In this document: positions 8,602 to 18,517 of the stretch, piece by piece
How the letters are laid out: each line of letters begins with the position of its first letter
Numbering within the stretch: position 1 is the first letter of the stretch
Source of the DNA: CALOBA01 sp942491465
GTDB taxonomy: Bacteria; Pseudomonadota; Gammaproteobacteria; Chromatiales; Chromatiaceae
Reading direction: 5' to 3'
NCBI GenBank assembly: GCA_942491465.1
Contig: CALOBA010000037.1
Span: 1 to 64,000 of the forward strand
Length of the DNA stretch: 64,000 nucleotides
The notes under the pieces: generated by a model
Database searches by the model: none
What the model saw: only the letters and a program-made list of their open reading frames with translations
What the model was told of the DNA's origin: nothing
Position numbers and translations under genes: made by a program

Positions 8602-10722
8602 ATGACCCGCGACCAGCTCAAGCAACTTGAAAACGACCTCTGGTCCGCCGCCGACAGCCTACGGGCCAACTCGGACCTCAAGGCCACGGAGTACAGCACC
8701 CCGGTACTCGGGCTCATCTTCCTCAAGTTCGCGGACATCAACTATCGTCGCCACGAGGACGCCATCGACGCCGAGTTCGAGCAGCTCAAGGGCACCCGCC
8801 GCGAGAAGCGGCGCGACGAGATCGCGGTGACCAAGTGCGGCTTCTACCTGCCGGACCACGCCCGCTACAGCTACCTGCTGAACCTGCCGGAAGACGCCGA
8901 CATCGCCCGGGCCATCGAGACCGCGATGGCGTCCATCGAGCGCTTCAAGCCCGAGCTCGAGGGCAGCCTGCCCAAAGAGGAGTACTACCGGCTGGTGCGC
9001 ACCGAGGAGACCAAGCACCTGCCCTTCGACCTGCTGCGCCAGTTCGACAACATCCCGGACGACGCCACCGGCGACGTCTTCGGGCAGATCTACGAGTACT
9101 TCCTGGGCAACTTCGCGCTGGCCGAGGGCCAGGGCGGCGGCGAGTTCTTCACCCCGCGCTCGGTGGTGCGCCTGATGGTGGAGATCATCGAGCCCCACGG
9201 CGGCACCGTGTTCGACCCCGCCTGCGGCTCCGGCGGCATGTTCGTGCAGTCCGCCGACTTCATCAATCGGCACCGCCGGGAGCTGGAGGCCCAGGGCAAG
9301 GACACCAGCGTGTTCGTCTCGGGCCAGGAGAAGAGCTCGGAGACGGTCAAGCTCGCGCGCATGAACCTCGCCGTGAACGGCCTGCGCGGTGAGATCCTCC
9401 AGGGCATCTCCTACTACGACGACCACCACCAGTCCTTCGGCCGGTTCGACTACGTGCTGGCCAATCCGCCCTTCAACGTCGACGACGTCTCCCTGTCCGC
9501 GGTGGAGAAGGACCGCCGCTTCAACACCTACGGCGTCCCGCGCAAGAAGACCAAGGCCAAGAAATCCGACCAGGGCAAGGAGACCGTCCCCAACGCCAAT
9601 TACCTGTGGATCAACCTGTTCGCCACCTCCCTGAAGGAGCCGGACGAGGACGACCCGAAGGCCTCGCCCGGGGGCCGCGCCGCCCTGGTCATGGCCAACT
9701 CCGCCTCCGATGCCCGCCACTCCGAGGCCGACATCCGCCAAACCCTGATCGAGCACAACCTGATCTACGGCATGCTCACGCTGCCGTCGAACATGTTCTA
9801 CACCGTCACCCTGCCGGCGACCCTGTGGTTCTTCGACAAGGGCAAGACCGATGACAAGATCCTGTTCATCGACGCGCGCAACATCTTCACCCCCATCGAC
9901 CGCGCCCACCGGGAGTTCTCCGAGGCCCAGGTCCAGAACATCGCCATCATCAGCCGCCTGCACAAGGGCCGCCGCGGGGAGTTCCTGGACCTCATCGACC
10001 GCTACCTCCAGGCCGGCATGGCGCAGTTGGCCGAGAACAAGGCCCGGGTCGAGCCCGTCTCCGCACAGATCACCGAGGTGCTGGACGACCAGGCCGGCGA
10101 GCAGGCCGTCGCCGCGCTGGTGAAGATCTGGGCCGACCTCGCCCCGCTGGAGCACGCCTTTCGCGCCTATCTGTCCGAGAACGGCGCAGCCGGCGGCTCG
10201 CCCGCCGCAATCGATGCCAAGAACCAGGCCCAAAAACGCCTGCGGGCGACCTACGACCCCTTCTTCACCGGCCTGCACGATTGCCTAAAGCAGGTCGACA
10301 AGGCCGTGCGCCGCCACGAGAAGACCCTCGCGGAGCAGGCCAAGGCCGCCGGCAAGCGCCAGAGCGCCGACCGCGCCACCCGGCAGCTCAAGACCGCCCT
10401 GGAGGCCCTGCATACCGAGGTCAAAGACGCCGAGGGCTACTTCGGCCACATCCAATGGCTACAGGAGCGCTTCCCCGAGGCCCGCTACGAGGACGTCACC
10501 GGCCTGTGCAAGCTGGCCGCTCCCGAGGAGGTCGAGGAGCAGGACTACTCGCTGAATCCTGGGCGGTATGTGGGGGTGGTGATTGAGGAGGATGGGAAGA
10601 CGGAAGAGGAATTCGTATCTGATATCGTAGATCTTGCCGACCAACTCGTCGAGCTTGCACATTCCGCGAATCAGCTACAGCAAGTGATTGAAGCAAACAT
10701 CAGGGCAGTCGCTGGCGAATAG
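8602..10722 (+). CDS. hsdM: Type I restriction-modification DNA methyltransferase subunit
   Basis: Adds methyl groups to adenine in the site chosen by HsdS and forms the M2S methylase and R2M2S restriction complex. ATG 8602 gives 706 aa beginning TRDQLKQLENDLWSAADSLR, the usual HsdM N-terminal helical domain. The SAM-binding motif FDPACGSGGMF lies near residues 203-213 and the catalytic NPPF motif near 288-291. FFTPRSVVRLMVEI precedes motif I as in the family. The protein is longer than EcoKI HsdM (about 530 aa) because of a charged, coiled-coil-like C-terminal extension (about residues 560-700). The stop is directly followed by the hsdS ATG. It appears intact. Confidence 0.93.
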   Translation: MTRDQLKQLENDLWSAADSLRANSDLKATEYSTPVLGLIFLKFADINYRRHEDAIDAEFEQLKGTRREKRRDEIAVTKCGFYLPDHARYSYLLNLPEDADIARAIETAMASIERFKPELEGSLPKEEYYRLVRTEETKHLPFDLLRQFDNIPDDATGDVFGQIYEYFLGNFALAEGQGGGEFFTPRSVVRLMVEIIEPHGGTVFDPACGSGGMFVQSADFINRHRRELEAQGKDTSVFVSGQEKSSETVKLARMNLAVNGLRGEILQGISYYDDHHQSFGRFDYVLANPPFNVDDVSLSAVEKDRRFNTYGVPRKKTKAKKSDQGKETVPNANYLWINLFATSLKEPDEDDPKASPGGRAALVMANSASDARHSEADIRQTLIEHNLIYGMLTLPSNMFYTVTLPATLWFFDKGKTDDKILFIDARNIFTPIDRAHREFSEAQVQNIAIISRLHKGRRGEFLDLIDRYLQAGMAQLAENKARVEPVSAQITEVLDDQAGEQAVAALVKIWADLAPLEHAFRAYLSENGAAGGSPAAIDAKNQAQKRLRATYDPFFTGLHDCLKQVDKAVRRHEKTLAEQAKAAGKRQSADRATRQLKTALEALHTEVKDAEGYFGHIQWLQERFPEARYEDVTGLCKLAAPEEVEEQDYSLNPGRYVGVVIEEDGKTEEEFVSDIVDLADQLVELAHSANQLQQVIEANIRAVAGE

Positions 10723-11996
10723 ATGGCAATGCAGCTAGATACCTATTGCTCGGTTGTCAATGGCGGCGCTTGGTCTGAAAACGAGTACGTCGACCGAGGC
10801 ATTCCCGTTGTTAGAGTCTCTAATATGATCGACGGCACCATTGTCGCAAAGGACGACAAGTGTCTGCCTGAATCCTCGCGTCAAACTTACGCCAAGCATG
10901 AACTGTACGAAAGAGACATATTGATTGCGACTGTTGGCTCTCATCCGACCCAACCAGGAAGCGTGGTAGGGCGAACCTCAAGAGTATCGTGCGACTGGGA
11001 CGGCGCATACCTCAATCAGAATGCCGCGTGCCTAAGAGTCAAGGACAAGAACAAAGTAGATCCAGACTTCTTCTGGCATCTAACGAGAACGATTCTCTTC
11101 AAACACCACATCGAATCGAGAGCGCGAGGAAGCGCGAACCAAGTGCGAATGGCTATCGGAGAACTCAAGAAGTTCGAGTTCGAGTATCCAGATATTGACG
11201 TCCAACGCAAGATCGCCGCGATCCTGACGGCCTACGACGACCTGATCGAGACCAACAAGCGCCGCATTTCCCTGCTCGAAAAGATGGCCGAGGAACTCTA
11301 CCGAGAATGGTTCGTTCGCATGCGGTTTCCTGGCCATGAGAGCACCGAGTTCGTCAAGGGCATTCCCCAGTCATGAGAGATCCAACGGCTTGGCAACATC
11401 ATAGAGCTCGCATATGGCAAAGATCTCGCGATGAAATTTAGATGGTCTGAACAGAGAGCGCGGGTCATTTATCGTGATACGGATTGGGATACCGTCGACA
11501 GCATTGATAGCAACAAATGGCGTTTCGCGGCAAAGGCGATATCGTCTGATGAGCAAGATTCGACCGTACTTGCACAAGGTCGCGTCTAGCGCATATTATT
11601 CGGGGGGCATTGAGATCGCGGCTTTTTGCCCTCTACACGGTTTTCTTCAGTGAAACCTTTGTGCCGAGCTGGCCTAACTATTTCTTTTTTCCGGAAAGGG
11701 ACGATGAAATGCTCGAGAGCAGACGCGGCGATTTCTGGCAAAGAAACGCAAGCTACTCGAATGAATCCCCCTGCTCCGCTGCGGACGTGTTTCAAGATCA
11801 GTTTGATCGCGAGATCTTCGCCCAATCAGATCAAAGCCACGCTGAAGCTCCAATCGAGAAGCTCACGAAGACTCGCGATCTTCTCCTCCCCCGCCTAATC
11901 TCCGGCAAACTCTCGGTCGAAGACCTCGACATCCAGTTCCCGCCGAGCATGCGCGACGACGCGCCGACGGCCCAAGACTTGGAGACACAAGCATGA
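10723..11996 (+). pseudogene. hsdS: Type I specificity subunit, C-terminal half decayed
   Basis: The first 217 codons are open and encode an HsdS N-terminal target-recognition domain followed by the conserved helical spacer (IAAILTAYDDLIETNKRR, then LLEKMAEELYREWF). A TGA at 11374-11376 stands where the family has Trp (GIPQS-W). Downstream, recognisable HsdS pieces sit in shifting frames: LGNIIELAYGKDL just after the stop, SKIRPYLHKVASS around 11550-11590, GTMKCSRADAAI around 11700, FQDQFDREIF around 11790, and the typical end KTRDLLLPRLISGKLSVEDL before the stop at 11996. The second recognition domain is therefore broken by one nonsense change and several indels. The N-terminal part is AT-richer than hsdM, as is common for exchangeable recognition domains. 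A half-length HsdS can dimerise and work in some systems. Confidence 0.8.
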
Positions 11997-12220
11997 CTTC
12001 ATCACCGCGGATCACCATCGAGCCCGGCAAGCGGGGCGGACAGCCCTGTATTCGCCAAATGCGGATCACCGTTTACGACGTCTTGGGCTGGCTCGCCAGC
12101 GGGATGTCCCATGAGCAAATCCTGGACGAGTATCCGGAGCTGGAGGAGCAAGACATCCTGGCCTGTCTCGCCTTCGCCGCTGATCGCGAACACCGCAGCT
12201 CGCACACTTGCGCCGCGTGA
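11993..12220 (+). CDS. DUF433 protein (antitoxin-like)
   Basis: A 75-aa protein starting at ATG 11993, overlapping the hsdS remnant stop by four bases. The core PGKRGGQPCIRQMRITVYDV, then LGWLASGMSHEQILDEYPEL and ILACLAFAAD, is the DUF433 pattern, a small DNA-binding family usually encoded just before a DUF5615 (Mut7-C-like) toxin. No DUF5615 gene follows, so it is an orphan or has lost its partner. The last residues (SSHTCAA) look like a non-native tail. Confidence 0.75.
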   Translation: MTSSPRITIEPGKRGGQPCIRQMRITVYDVLGWLASGMSHEQILDEYPELEEQDILACLAFAADREHRSSHTCAA

Positions 12221-12244
12221 GGCGAACAACGAGGACATCAACCC

Positions 12245-12463
12245 ATGCAAGCCATCGAATTCGAGGCGCAGCTCAAGGACGGCGTGATCGAGCTGCCCGA
12301 GCCCTATCGGCATTGGCGGGAAAATGGTTCCGTTAAGGTCATCGTGCTGGCGTCTGAAGACCAGGCTGGGCAGCAGAAGGATATTAACCGGCACGCGGGA
12401 ACGGTCACGCTGAGCCAAGACCCGCTGGCTTACCAGAACGCGATGCGGGACGAGTGGACGTGA
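12245..12463 (+). CDS. Antitoxin-like protein paired with a PIN toxin remnant
   Basis: A 72-aa protein (MQAIEFEAQLKDGVIELPE, later INRHAGTVTLSQDPLAYQNAMR) of a short family commonly encoded directly upstream of VapC/PIN-domain toxins. A GAGGA ribosome site lies about ten bases upstream of the ATG. Its stop (TGA 12461-12463) overlaps the GTG start of the PIN remnant, the coupling expected for a toxin-antitoxin pair. With the toxin broken, its role is probably lost. Confidence 0.65.
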   Translation: MQAIEFEAQLKDGVIELPEPYRHWRENGSVKVIVLASEDQAGQQKDINRHAGTVTLSQDPLAYQNAMRDEWT

Positions 12464-12570
12464 AGATCGTCCTGGATACGAACGCGGTTCTATACTTTCT
12501 CGCTGGTCAAGGATCTCGCCCAGCCGTCGGCCTGCCGCAGTTCTTCGTGTCCTGCACGTCACCTGCGCAT
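12460..12570 (+). pseudogene. Truncated PIN-domain (VapC-like) toxin
   Basis: The GTG at 12460 begins VKIVLDTNAVLYFLAGQ, the N-terminal strand and first catalytic Asp (D6) of PIN-domain RNases. After about 17 residues the expected sequence is lost; a +1 frame gives KDLAQPSA before a stop, pointing to a frameshift. The other acidic active-site residues are absent, so no active toxin can be made. The end is arbitrary, since the open frame runs on into unrelated sequence. Confidence 0.65.
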
Positions 12571-12694
12571 CGAGGCCTGATGCGATGCCGTGCTGAAGCC
12601 GGACGGAGCAAGGGTAGATCCTCAAGCGTCTCAGGCCAGATTGACACCGTCGGCGAGCTGAACCGCGATTCAAGCTCATTCAGGAGATGTCGCC

Positions 12695-12922
12695 ATGATC
12701 ACCGACACCGAGATTCGAAGCCGCGGTCTGCTCGCCCTCGCCGAGGCCCTTGGCGACGTGGAGGCCGAGCGCTTTATCGCGTTGATCCAGCGCGAGCCCT
12801 TCGACTGCACCGAAGCAGTAACTCATGCCGAATATCATCTCAGAGGACGATATCGAACAGGCCCTGCTGCAACGGTTGCAGTTCGTGCATGGGTACGACG
12901 CCCACGACGCCTTCACCGATGA
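12695..12922 (+). pseudogene. Truncated small antitoxin-like gene running into hsdR
   Basis: ATG 12695 with AGGAGA eight bases upstream opens a frame whose first 40 residues (ITDTEIRSRGLLALAEALG, VEAERFIALIQREPFDCTE) match a small protein family often found with toxin genes. Members continue after EPFDYT with a Trp-containing helix. Here the match stops at about 12813, and the frame continues into the hsdR sequence until 12922. The junction is only about 12 bases before the hsdR start, so the gene seems to have been cut by a deletion or recombination that joined it to hsdR. Confidence 0.55.
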
Positions 12923-15900
12923 TCCGGCGGACCTCAACGACGGCACCGGTCGCACCGATAAGCGCGATGTGATCCTGCCGGGGCACCTGAAGGCGGCGCT
13001 GACGGACCTCAATCCGTCGATCCCGGAGAAGAGCATCATCGATGCGGTGTCGCGGCTCGCCGACCACCGCCAGGCCCTGTCCATGGTCGCGGCCAACCGG
13101 GAGCTGGACGGGCTGATCCGTGACGGGGTGCGGGTCGAGTTCAAGGACGCCAAGGGCCGCACCCGACGGGAACGCGTCCGGGTGATCGACTTCGACGACC
13201 CGAGCAAGAACCGGTTCCTCGCCGTCAGCCAGCTTTGGATTCAGAGCACGGGCTCCAGCGCCAAGGCCGGCTTCCGCCGCCCGGATGTGCTGCTCTATGT
13301 GAATGGCCTGCCGCTGGTGTTCATCGAGCTGAAGAACTCCAACATCAAGCTGCGCACGGCCTTCGACGACAACCTGACCAACTACAAGCACGACATCCCG
13401 CAGCTGTTCCTGCCCAATGTGTTGTGCGTGCTCTCCAACGGCATCGAGACCCGCGTCGGCAGCATGACCGCCGAGTGGGAGCACTTCTTCCACTGGCTAC
13501 GCCCGATTGATGAGAAGGAGAAGATCCGGCGCGCGGAGATCCGGGAACAGGGCACCAGCGTCGAGCGCTTCCTGGCCGGTGTCTGCGCCAAGGCGCGGCT
13601 GCTGGATTACGTCGAGAACTTCGTGCTCTACCACAAGGACACGCAAAAAGTGGTGGCCCAGAACCATCAGTTCATCGGCGTCAACAAGGGCTTCGACAAG
13701 TTCCTGCGGCGGGAGGAGTTCGATGGCAAGCTGGGCGTCTTTTGGCACACCCAGGGCTCGGGCAAGAGCTTCTCGATGATCTTCTATGTGCGCAAGATCC
13801 TGCGCAAGCTCACCGGCAACTACAGCTTCGTCGTCGTCACCGACCGCGAGGACCTGGACGGGCAGATCTACCGCAACTTCCTGAACACCGGCACGGTGAG
13901 CAAGGCCGACGCGGCGCAGCCGAAGAACAGCGAGCAGCTGCGCGCCTATCTCGGCCAGCACAAGAAGCTGGTGTTCACGCTGATCCACAAGTTCCGCTGG
14001 CCCAAGGGCCGGGCCTACCCGTTGCTGTCGGACCGGGACGACATCGTCGTGATCGTCGACGAGGCGCACCGCACCCAATACAAGGGCCTGGCGGAAAACA
14101 TGCGCGCCGGGCTGCCCAAGGCCCAGTATCTGGCCTTCACCGGCACGCCCCTGCTGGGGCGGGATCGCAAGACCAACGAGTGGTTCGGCGACTATGTGTC
14201 GGAGTACAACTTCAGCCAGTCCATGGACGACGGCGCCACCGTGCCGCTGTTCTACAACAAGCGCGTGCCGGAGGTGCTGAACCAGAACGAGGACCTGAGC
14301 GAGGAGTTCTACGAGATCCTCGAAGACGAGCACCTGGACGAGACCCAACAGGAGGCGCTGGAGAAGCGCTTCGCCAACGAGCTGTCGGTGATCGTGCGGG
14401 ACGACCGGCTGGAGGCCATCGCCGCGGACATCGTCGAGCACTTCCCGCGCCGGGGCTATCTCGGCAAGGCCATGGTGATCACCGTGGACAAGTTCACGGC
14501 GGTGAAGATGTACGACAAGGTGCAGCGCCGCTGGAAAGAAGACCTGAAGCAGCTGCGCGGTCGCATCAAGTCGACGCAGGACGAGCTGGAGAAACGGCGC
14601 CTGAAGCGCATCGTCGAGACCATGCGCAAGGTGGAGATGGCCGTGGTCATCAGCGAGGAGGCCGGCGAGGAACAGAAGTTCGACGACAAGGGCCTGGATA
14701 TTCGCCCGCACCGCAAGCGCCTGGAGGAGGTCGACGCCCAGGGGCATGACCTGGAGTACCGCTTCAAGGACCCGGACGACCCGCTGCGGCTGGTCTTCGT
14801 CTGCGCCATGTGGCTGACGGGCTTCGATGCGCCGACGGTCTCGACCCTGTACCTGGACAAGCCGCAGAAGGACCACAGCCTGATGCAGACCATCGCGCGG
14901 GCGAACCGGGTCAGCTCCCACAAGATCAACGGCATCGACAAGACCAGCGGCGAGGTCGTGGACTACTACGGCGTGCTGGGCCGCCTGAAGAAGGCCGTGA
15001 AGGATTACGGCCAGGGCGACGACGACGAGCCGCCCATCAGGGACAAGGAGGAACTGTTCGGCCTGCTGGAGGCCGCGGTTGCCCAAGGCAAGGCGTTCTG
15101 CGCCGAGCAGGAGATCGATATCGATCAAGCCCTGAGCGGTGATGACGTGTTCAGTAAGGTCGGCCTGTTCGCCGGCTGGGCCGACACGCTGCTCGCCAAG
15201 GATGATCTGCGCAAGGTGTACCGGGTCTACGCCAACACCATCACCGGCCTCTACGAGGCCTGTAAGCCCGAGGTACTCGGCAAACCCGTCGTGCGGCAGG
15301 TGGCGGCGTTTCAGTACCTGCGGGGCGTGATCGACAGCATCCTGGGGCAACAGGACCTGGACACCGCGGTGCGCAAGATCAACGACCTGCTCGATGAGAG
15401 CGTCGTGGTCGAGGACGGCTTCGGCCAGGTGAAGGAGGCGCAGGAGACCTACCGAATCCTCCAGAAGGGCATGAGCTGGGATCTCAGCCGCATCGACTTC
15501 GACAAGCTCAAGGAAGACTTCAAGGCGGTGACCTACCCGCGTATCGAGATCTCGGACCTGCGGGCCTTCTTGGAGAAGAAGCTCGCCCAGATGATGGCGC
15601 AGAACAGCACACGGCGGGATTTCGCCGAACGGTTGCAGCAGATCATCGATACCTACAACGCCGGCAGCAATACCGTGGATGCCGATTTCGAGGAGCTGCT
15701 CGCCTACGCGCAACAGCTGCGTGAGGAGGAAGAACGCCACATTCGCCTCGGCCTCACCGAGGACGAGCTGGAGATCTACGACCTGCTCAGACGCGACAAG
15801 CTCTCCAAGGCCGATGAGCAGAAGGTCCGCCTTGCCGCCAAGGCCTTGCTCCAACGACTGACCGAGGAGTCACCGAAGGTCTTGGTACAGGACTGGTACA

Positions 15901-16064
15901 AGGACAGCCAGACCCGATTGAAGGTGCGCGACGAGGTGGGCGCGGTGCTGGACGAGCACCTGCCGGAGGAAGGCTACGACAAGGACCTGTTCACCGAGAA
16001 GCGGGACAAGGTCTTCGACCTGACCCTGGACCTTGCGATCAACCACTTGCGATGGGCGGCCTGA
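12825..16064 (+). CDS. hsdR: Type I restriction endonuclease, motor and nuclease subunit
   Basis: Translocates DNA using ATP and cuts unmethylated DNA at a distance from the recognition site. The 1079-aa product has the expected order. An N-terminal PD-(D/E)XK nuclease (RRPDVLLY then FIELKNS, about residues 152-173) is followed by superfamily 2 helicase motifs: Walker A TQGSGKS near 308 and DEAH near 411, then FTGTPL and the later LTGFDAP and IARANR motifs. The C-terminal helical part contacts HsdM. The gene is intact. It lies about 2.1 kb downstream of hsdM, with the decayed hsdS and toxin-antitoxin remnants between. Without a working specificity subunit it should be inactive unless another HsdS is supplied. 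Confidence 0.93.
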   Translation: MPNIISEDDIEQALLQRLQFVHGYDAHDAFTDDPADLNDGTGRTDKRDVILPGHLKAALTDLNPSIPEKSIIDAVSRLADHRQALSMVAANRELDGLIRDGVRVEFKDAKGRTRRERVRVIDFDDPSKNRFLAVSQLWIQSTGSSAKAGFRRPDVLLYVNGLPLVFIELKNSNIKLRTAFDDNLTNYKHDIPQLFLPNVLCVLSNGIETRVGSMTAEWEHFFHWLRPIDEKEKIRRAEIREQGTSVERFLAGVCAKARLLDYVENFVLYHKDTQKVVAQNHQFIGVNKGFDKFLRREEFDGKLGVFWHTQGSGKSFSMIFYVRKILRKLTGNYSFVVVTDREDLDGQIYRNFLNTGTVSKADAAQPKNSEQLRAYLGQHKKLVFTLIHKFRWPKGRAYPLLSDRDDIVVIVDEAHRTQYKGLAENMRAGLPKAQYLAFTGTPLLGRDRKTNEWFGDYVSEYNFSQSMDDGATVPLFYNKRVPEVLNQNEDLSEEFYEILEDEHLDETQQEALEKRFANELSVIVRDDRLEAIAADIVEHFPRRGYLGKAMVITVDKFTAVKMYDKVQRRWKEDLKQLRGRIKSTQDELEKRRLKRIVETMRKVEMAVVISEEAGEEQKFDDKGLDIRPHRKRLEEVDAQGHDLEYRFKDPDDPLRLVFVCAMWLTGFDAPTVSTLYLDKPQKDHSLMQTIARANRVSSHKINGIDKTSGEVVDYYGVLGRLKKAVKDYGQGDDDEPPIRDKEELFGLLEAAVAQGKAFCAEQEIDIDQALSGDDVFSKVGLFAGWADTLLAKDDLRKVYRVYANTITGLYEACKPEVLGKPVVRQVAAFQYLRGVIDSILGQQDLDTAVRKINDLLDESVVVEDGFGQVKEAQETYRILQKGMSWDLSRIDFDKLKEDFKAVTYPRIEISDLRAFLEKKLAQMMAQNSTRRDFAERLQQIIDTYNAGSNTVDADFEELLAYAQQLREEEERHIRLGLTEDELEIYDLLRRDKLSKADEQKVRLAAKALLQRLTEESPKVLVQDWYKDSQTRLKVRDEVGAVLDEHLPEEGYDKDLFTEKRDKVFDLTLDLAINHLRWAA

Positions 16065-16107
16065 CTTCAGGGGCGGAGAGATCGGCCAAGGCGGGTGAAT
16101 CCTGACC

Positions 16108-16212
16108 TTAGGATCGGTTCAGAAACAAGTGGCGCAGACACCCACTCGCTGAACCTTTTGATTGGCCATTTCGTGGTTGCGTCTGCACCACTTGTTTCTG
16201 AACCTTGACTTA
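16108..16212 (-). repeat. 99-bp palindromic MITE-like element, copy A
   Basis: The element (16111-16209) is flanked by TTA on both sides (16108-16110, 16210-16212). Arms of about 26 bp (GGTTCAGAAACAAGTGG... with its complement) surround a loop of about 37 bases. It sits between the 3' end of hsdR and the 3' end of tRNA-Thr; its TCAA-type end is eight bases from the tRNA CCA. It could terminate transcription from both sides. Confidence 0.85.
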
Positions 16213-16219
16213 ACGGATA

Positions 16220-16295
16220 TGGAGCTGGCGATAGGATTCGAACCTACGACCGGCTGATTACAAATCAGCTGCTCTACCAACTGAGCTACGCCAGC
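16220..16295 (-). tRNA. tRNA-Thr (anticodon TGT)
   Basis: On the minus strand the 76-nt sequence folds as a standard tRNA: acceptor GCTGGCG with CGCCAGC, D-arm TAGCTCAGTTGGTAGAGC, anticodon stem GCTGA/TCAGC around loop TTTGTAA (anticodon TGT, threonine), T-arm with GGTTCGAATCC, discriminator A... and an encoded CCA at 16220-16222. A good sigma-70 promoter lies upstream (16331-16359). Confidence 0.97.
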
Positions 16296-16330
16296 GTAAC
16301 GACGGATGGCCGGATCGGGCCAAGGGCGTG

Positions 16331-16359
16331 ATTGTATGCCAAGGGGCCGCGGCGCTCAA
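16331..16359 (-). promoter_or_regulatory. Sigma-70-type promoter for tRNA-Thr
   Basis: On the minus strand TTGAGC (16354-16359) and TACAAT (16331-16336) are separated by exactly 17 bases. The expected start site is near 16324, about 28 bases before the tRNA 5' end. It lies in the gap between coaX and the tRNA. Confidence 0.6.
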
Positions 16360-16417
16360 TCGCGCGCCTTCGCTTTGTGCACCCAGCCCATGGCCGATCC
16401 GGTGGTTTCGGGCGCGC

Positions 16418-17158
16418 TCAGGCGCAGAGCGCCAATCCCTCCAGGACCAGCTCGGGGCGATGGGTGACGGGGCGGACGATGGCGGGGAGCAGGCGCTCGG
16501 CGTCGCCGCCGGTGAGGATCAGCGTCGGGTCTTCGCCGCCGGCGCGGGCGCGCAGACGGTCCCAGAGGCGCTCGGCGAGGGCCGCCGGGGCCTGGATGCA
16601 GGCGCTGACGATGGCCCCGCCGGTGTCGGTGGCCCAGTCCAGGTCGGCGCCGACGGCCAGCTCATGGGATGGGATCTGGGTGCCGGCGAGGAGGCTGTCG
16701 CGCATCAGGGTGACGCCGGGCAGGATGAGGCCACCGAGGTGGCGACCGTCGCTGAGCAGGATGTCGTAGGTGATGGCGCTGCCGGCATCGACCACCAGCT
16801 TGGGACCGATGTGCTGATCGTGGGCGGCAAGCAGGCCGAGCCAGCGATCGATCCCGAGGCGCTGCGGGTCCTGATAGGCGATGCGCACCGGGCTGCGCTC
16901 CGCCAGCCCAGCGGCGGTGACCATCTCCGGCGTCTTGCCCCAACGCGCCTGGCAGACGCCGGCGACGGTCTCATTCAGTGCGGGGCTGGCTACGCTGGCC
17001 ATGTGGACGCGGTCCACGGCCTCGATCTGCTCCCATGCCGCCAGGACATCAATGGGCATGGCACCGCTGTGGCGTGCGCTGCTGGGGGCACCGAGGCGGT
17101 CCCCATCGCGGAGCGCCCATTTCAGGCTGGTGTTGCCGAGGTCGATGAGCAGCTGCAT
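16418..17158 (-). CDS. coaX: Type III pantothenate kinase
   Basis: Phosphorylates pantothenate, the first step of coenzyme A synthesis, in the cytoplasm. The 246-aa protein (family about 250 aa) has the ASKHA-fold phosphate motifs: DLGNTSLKW at residues 6-14, LGIDRWLGL at 101-109 and DAGSAITYD at 124-132, the last carrying the catalytic Asp. The C-terminus has LTGGDAERL. Unlike many gammaproteobacteria, no birA gene is seen next to it. It stands alone between tRNA-Thr and fbp, all on the minus strand. Confidence 0.9.
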   Translation of the reverse strand: MQLLIDLGNTSLKWALRDGDRLGAPSSARHSGAMPIDVLAAWEQIEAVDRVHMASVASPALNETVAGVCQARWGKTPEMVTAAGLAERSPVRIAYQDPQRLGIDRWLGLLAAHDQHIGPKLVVDAGSAITYDILLSDGRHLGGLILPGVTLMRDSLLAGTQIPSHELAVGADLDWATDTGGAIVSACIQAPAALAERLWDRLRARAGGEDPTLILTGGDAERLLPAIVRPVTHRPELVLEGLALCA

Positions 17159-17280
17159 GGAGCCCTCCTGTGAGGATGCGCACGGATTGGCCGTCCCTGC
17201 GATGGGCCCTAACCGCGACGGTGGCCCCGGGCATCGGCGTCGCGCTTGGGCGGGATTCGGTGGGAGATGACGGCGGCTGC

Positions 17281-17304
17281 GCGCGGGGCCGAAGGGCCCC
17301 GCGC
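17281..17304 (-). terminator. GC-rich hairpin downstream of fbp
   Basis: A perfect 10-bp stem, GCGCGGGGCC (17281-17290) with GGCCCCGCGC (17295-17304), closes a GAAG tetraloop. It lies beyond MITE copy B on the fbp side and upstream of coaX. No T-run follows, so it is only a candidate terminator. Confidence 0.4.
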
Positions 17305-17323
17305 CGGATGCCGCGACGGCACC

Positions 17324-17425
17324 TTAGGATCGATTCAAAAACAAGTGGCGCAGACGCCCGCTCGCTGAGCCTTTTGATTCGCCGTTTCTTGGTTGCGTCT
17401 GCACCACTTGTTTCTGAACCTTGAC

Positions 17426-17428
<3 letters not shown>
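17324..17428 (-). repeat. 99-bp palindromic MITE-like element, copy B, on the fbp stop codon
   Basis: The element (17327-17425) is flanked by TTA at 17324-17326 and 17426-17428. On the minus strand the fbp-proximal flank is TAA, and it is the fbp stop codon itself. The element therefore begins on the base after the stop, with its TCAA-type end toward fbp. Confidence 0.88.
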
Positions 17429-18439
<1,011 letters not shown>

Positions 18440-18458
18440 GGCTAAAGATCCTCTAGGC

Positions 18459-18491
18459 AAAAATGCACCCGGCCGACACAGGGTCGGCCGG
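18459..18491 (-). terminator. Hairpin with T-run in the fbp leader (attenuator candidate)
   Basis: On the minus strand a perfect 9-bp stem (CCGGCCGAC 18469-18477 with GTCGGCCGG 18483-18491) is followed after five bases by TTTTT (18463-18459). It lies between a probable -10 box (18518-18523) and the fbp ATG (18439), so it could attenuate fbp transcription or end an upstream transcript. Confidence 0.45.
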
Positions 18492-18517
18492 CATGAAAAA
18501 GCGCAAACAAGTCCACC

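Noticed and set aside
13497..15854. 785-aa open frame opposite hsdR
   Set aside because: hsdR is fully supported by motifs; the opposite frame is a Leu/Val/Gln-rich shadow without start signal or domain.
16108..16212. The 99-bp elements as short coding genes
   Set aside because: Short frames such as those ending in CTTCF come only from the repeat and recur at all copies in different frames with no ribosome site.
16107..16213. 5-bp CTNAG target duplication
   Set aside because: Copies A and D have only the inner TTA repeated (CTTAG with CTTAA or CTTAT), so the duplication is best read as the 3-bp TNA.
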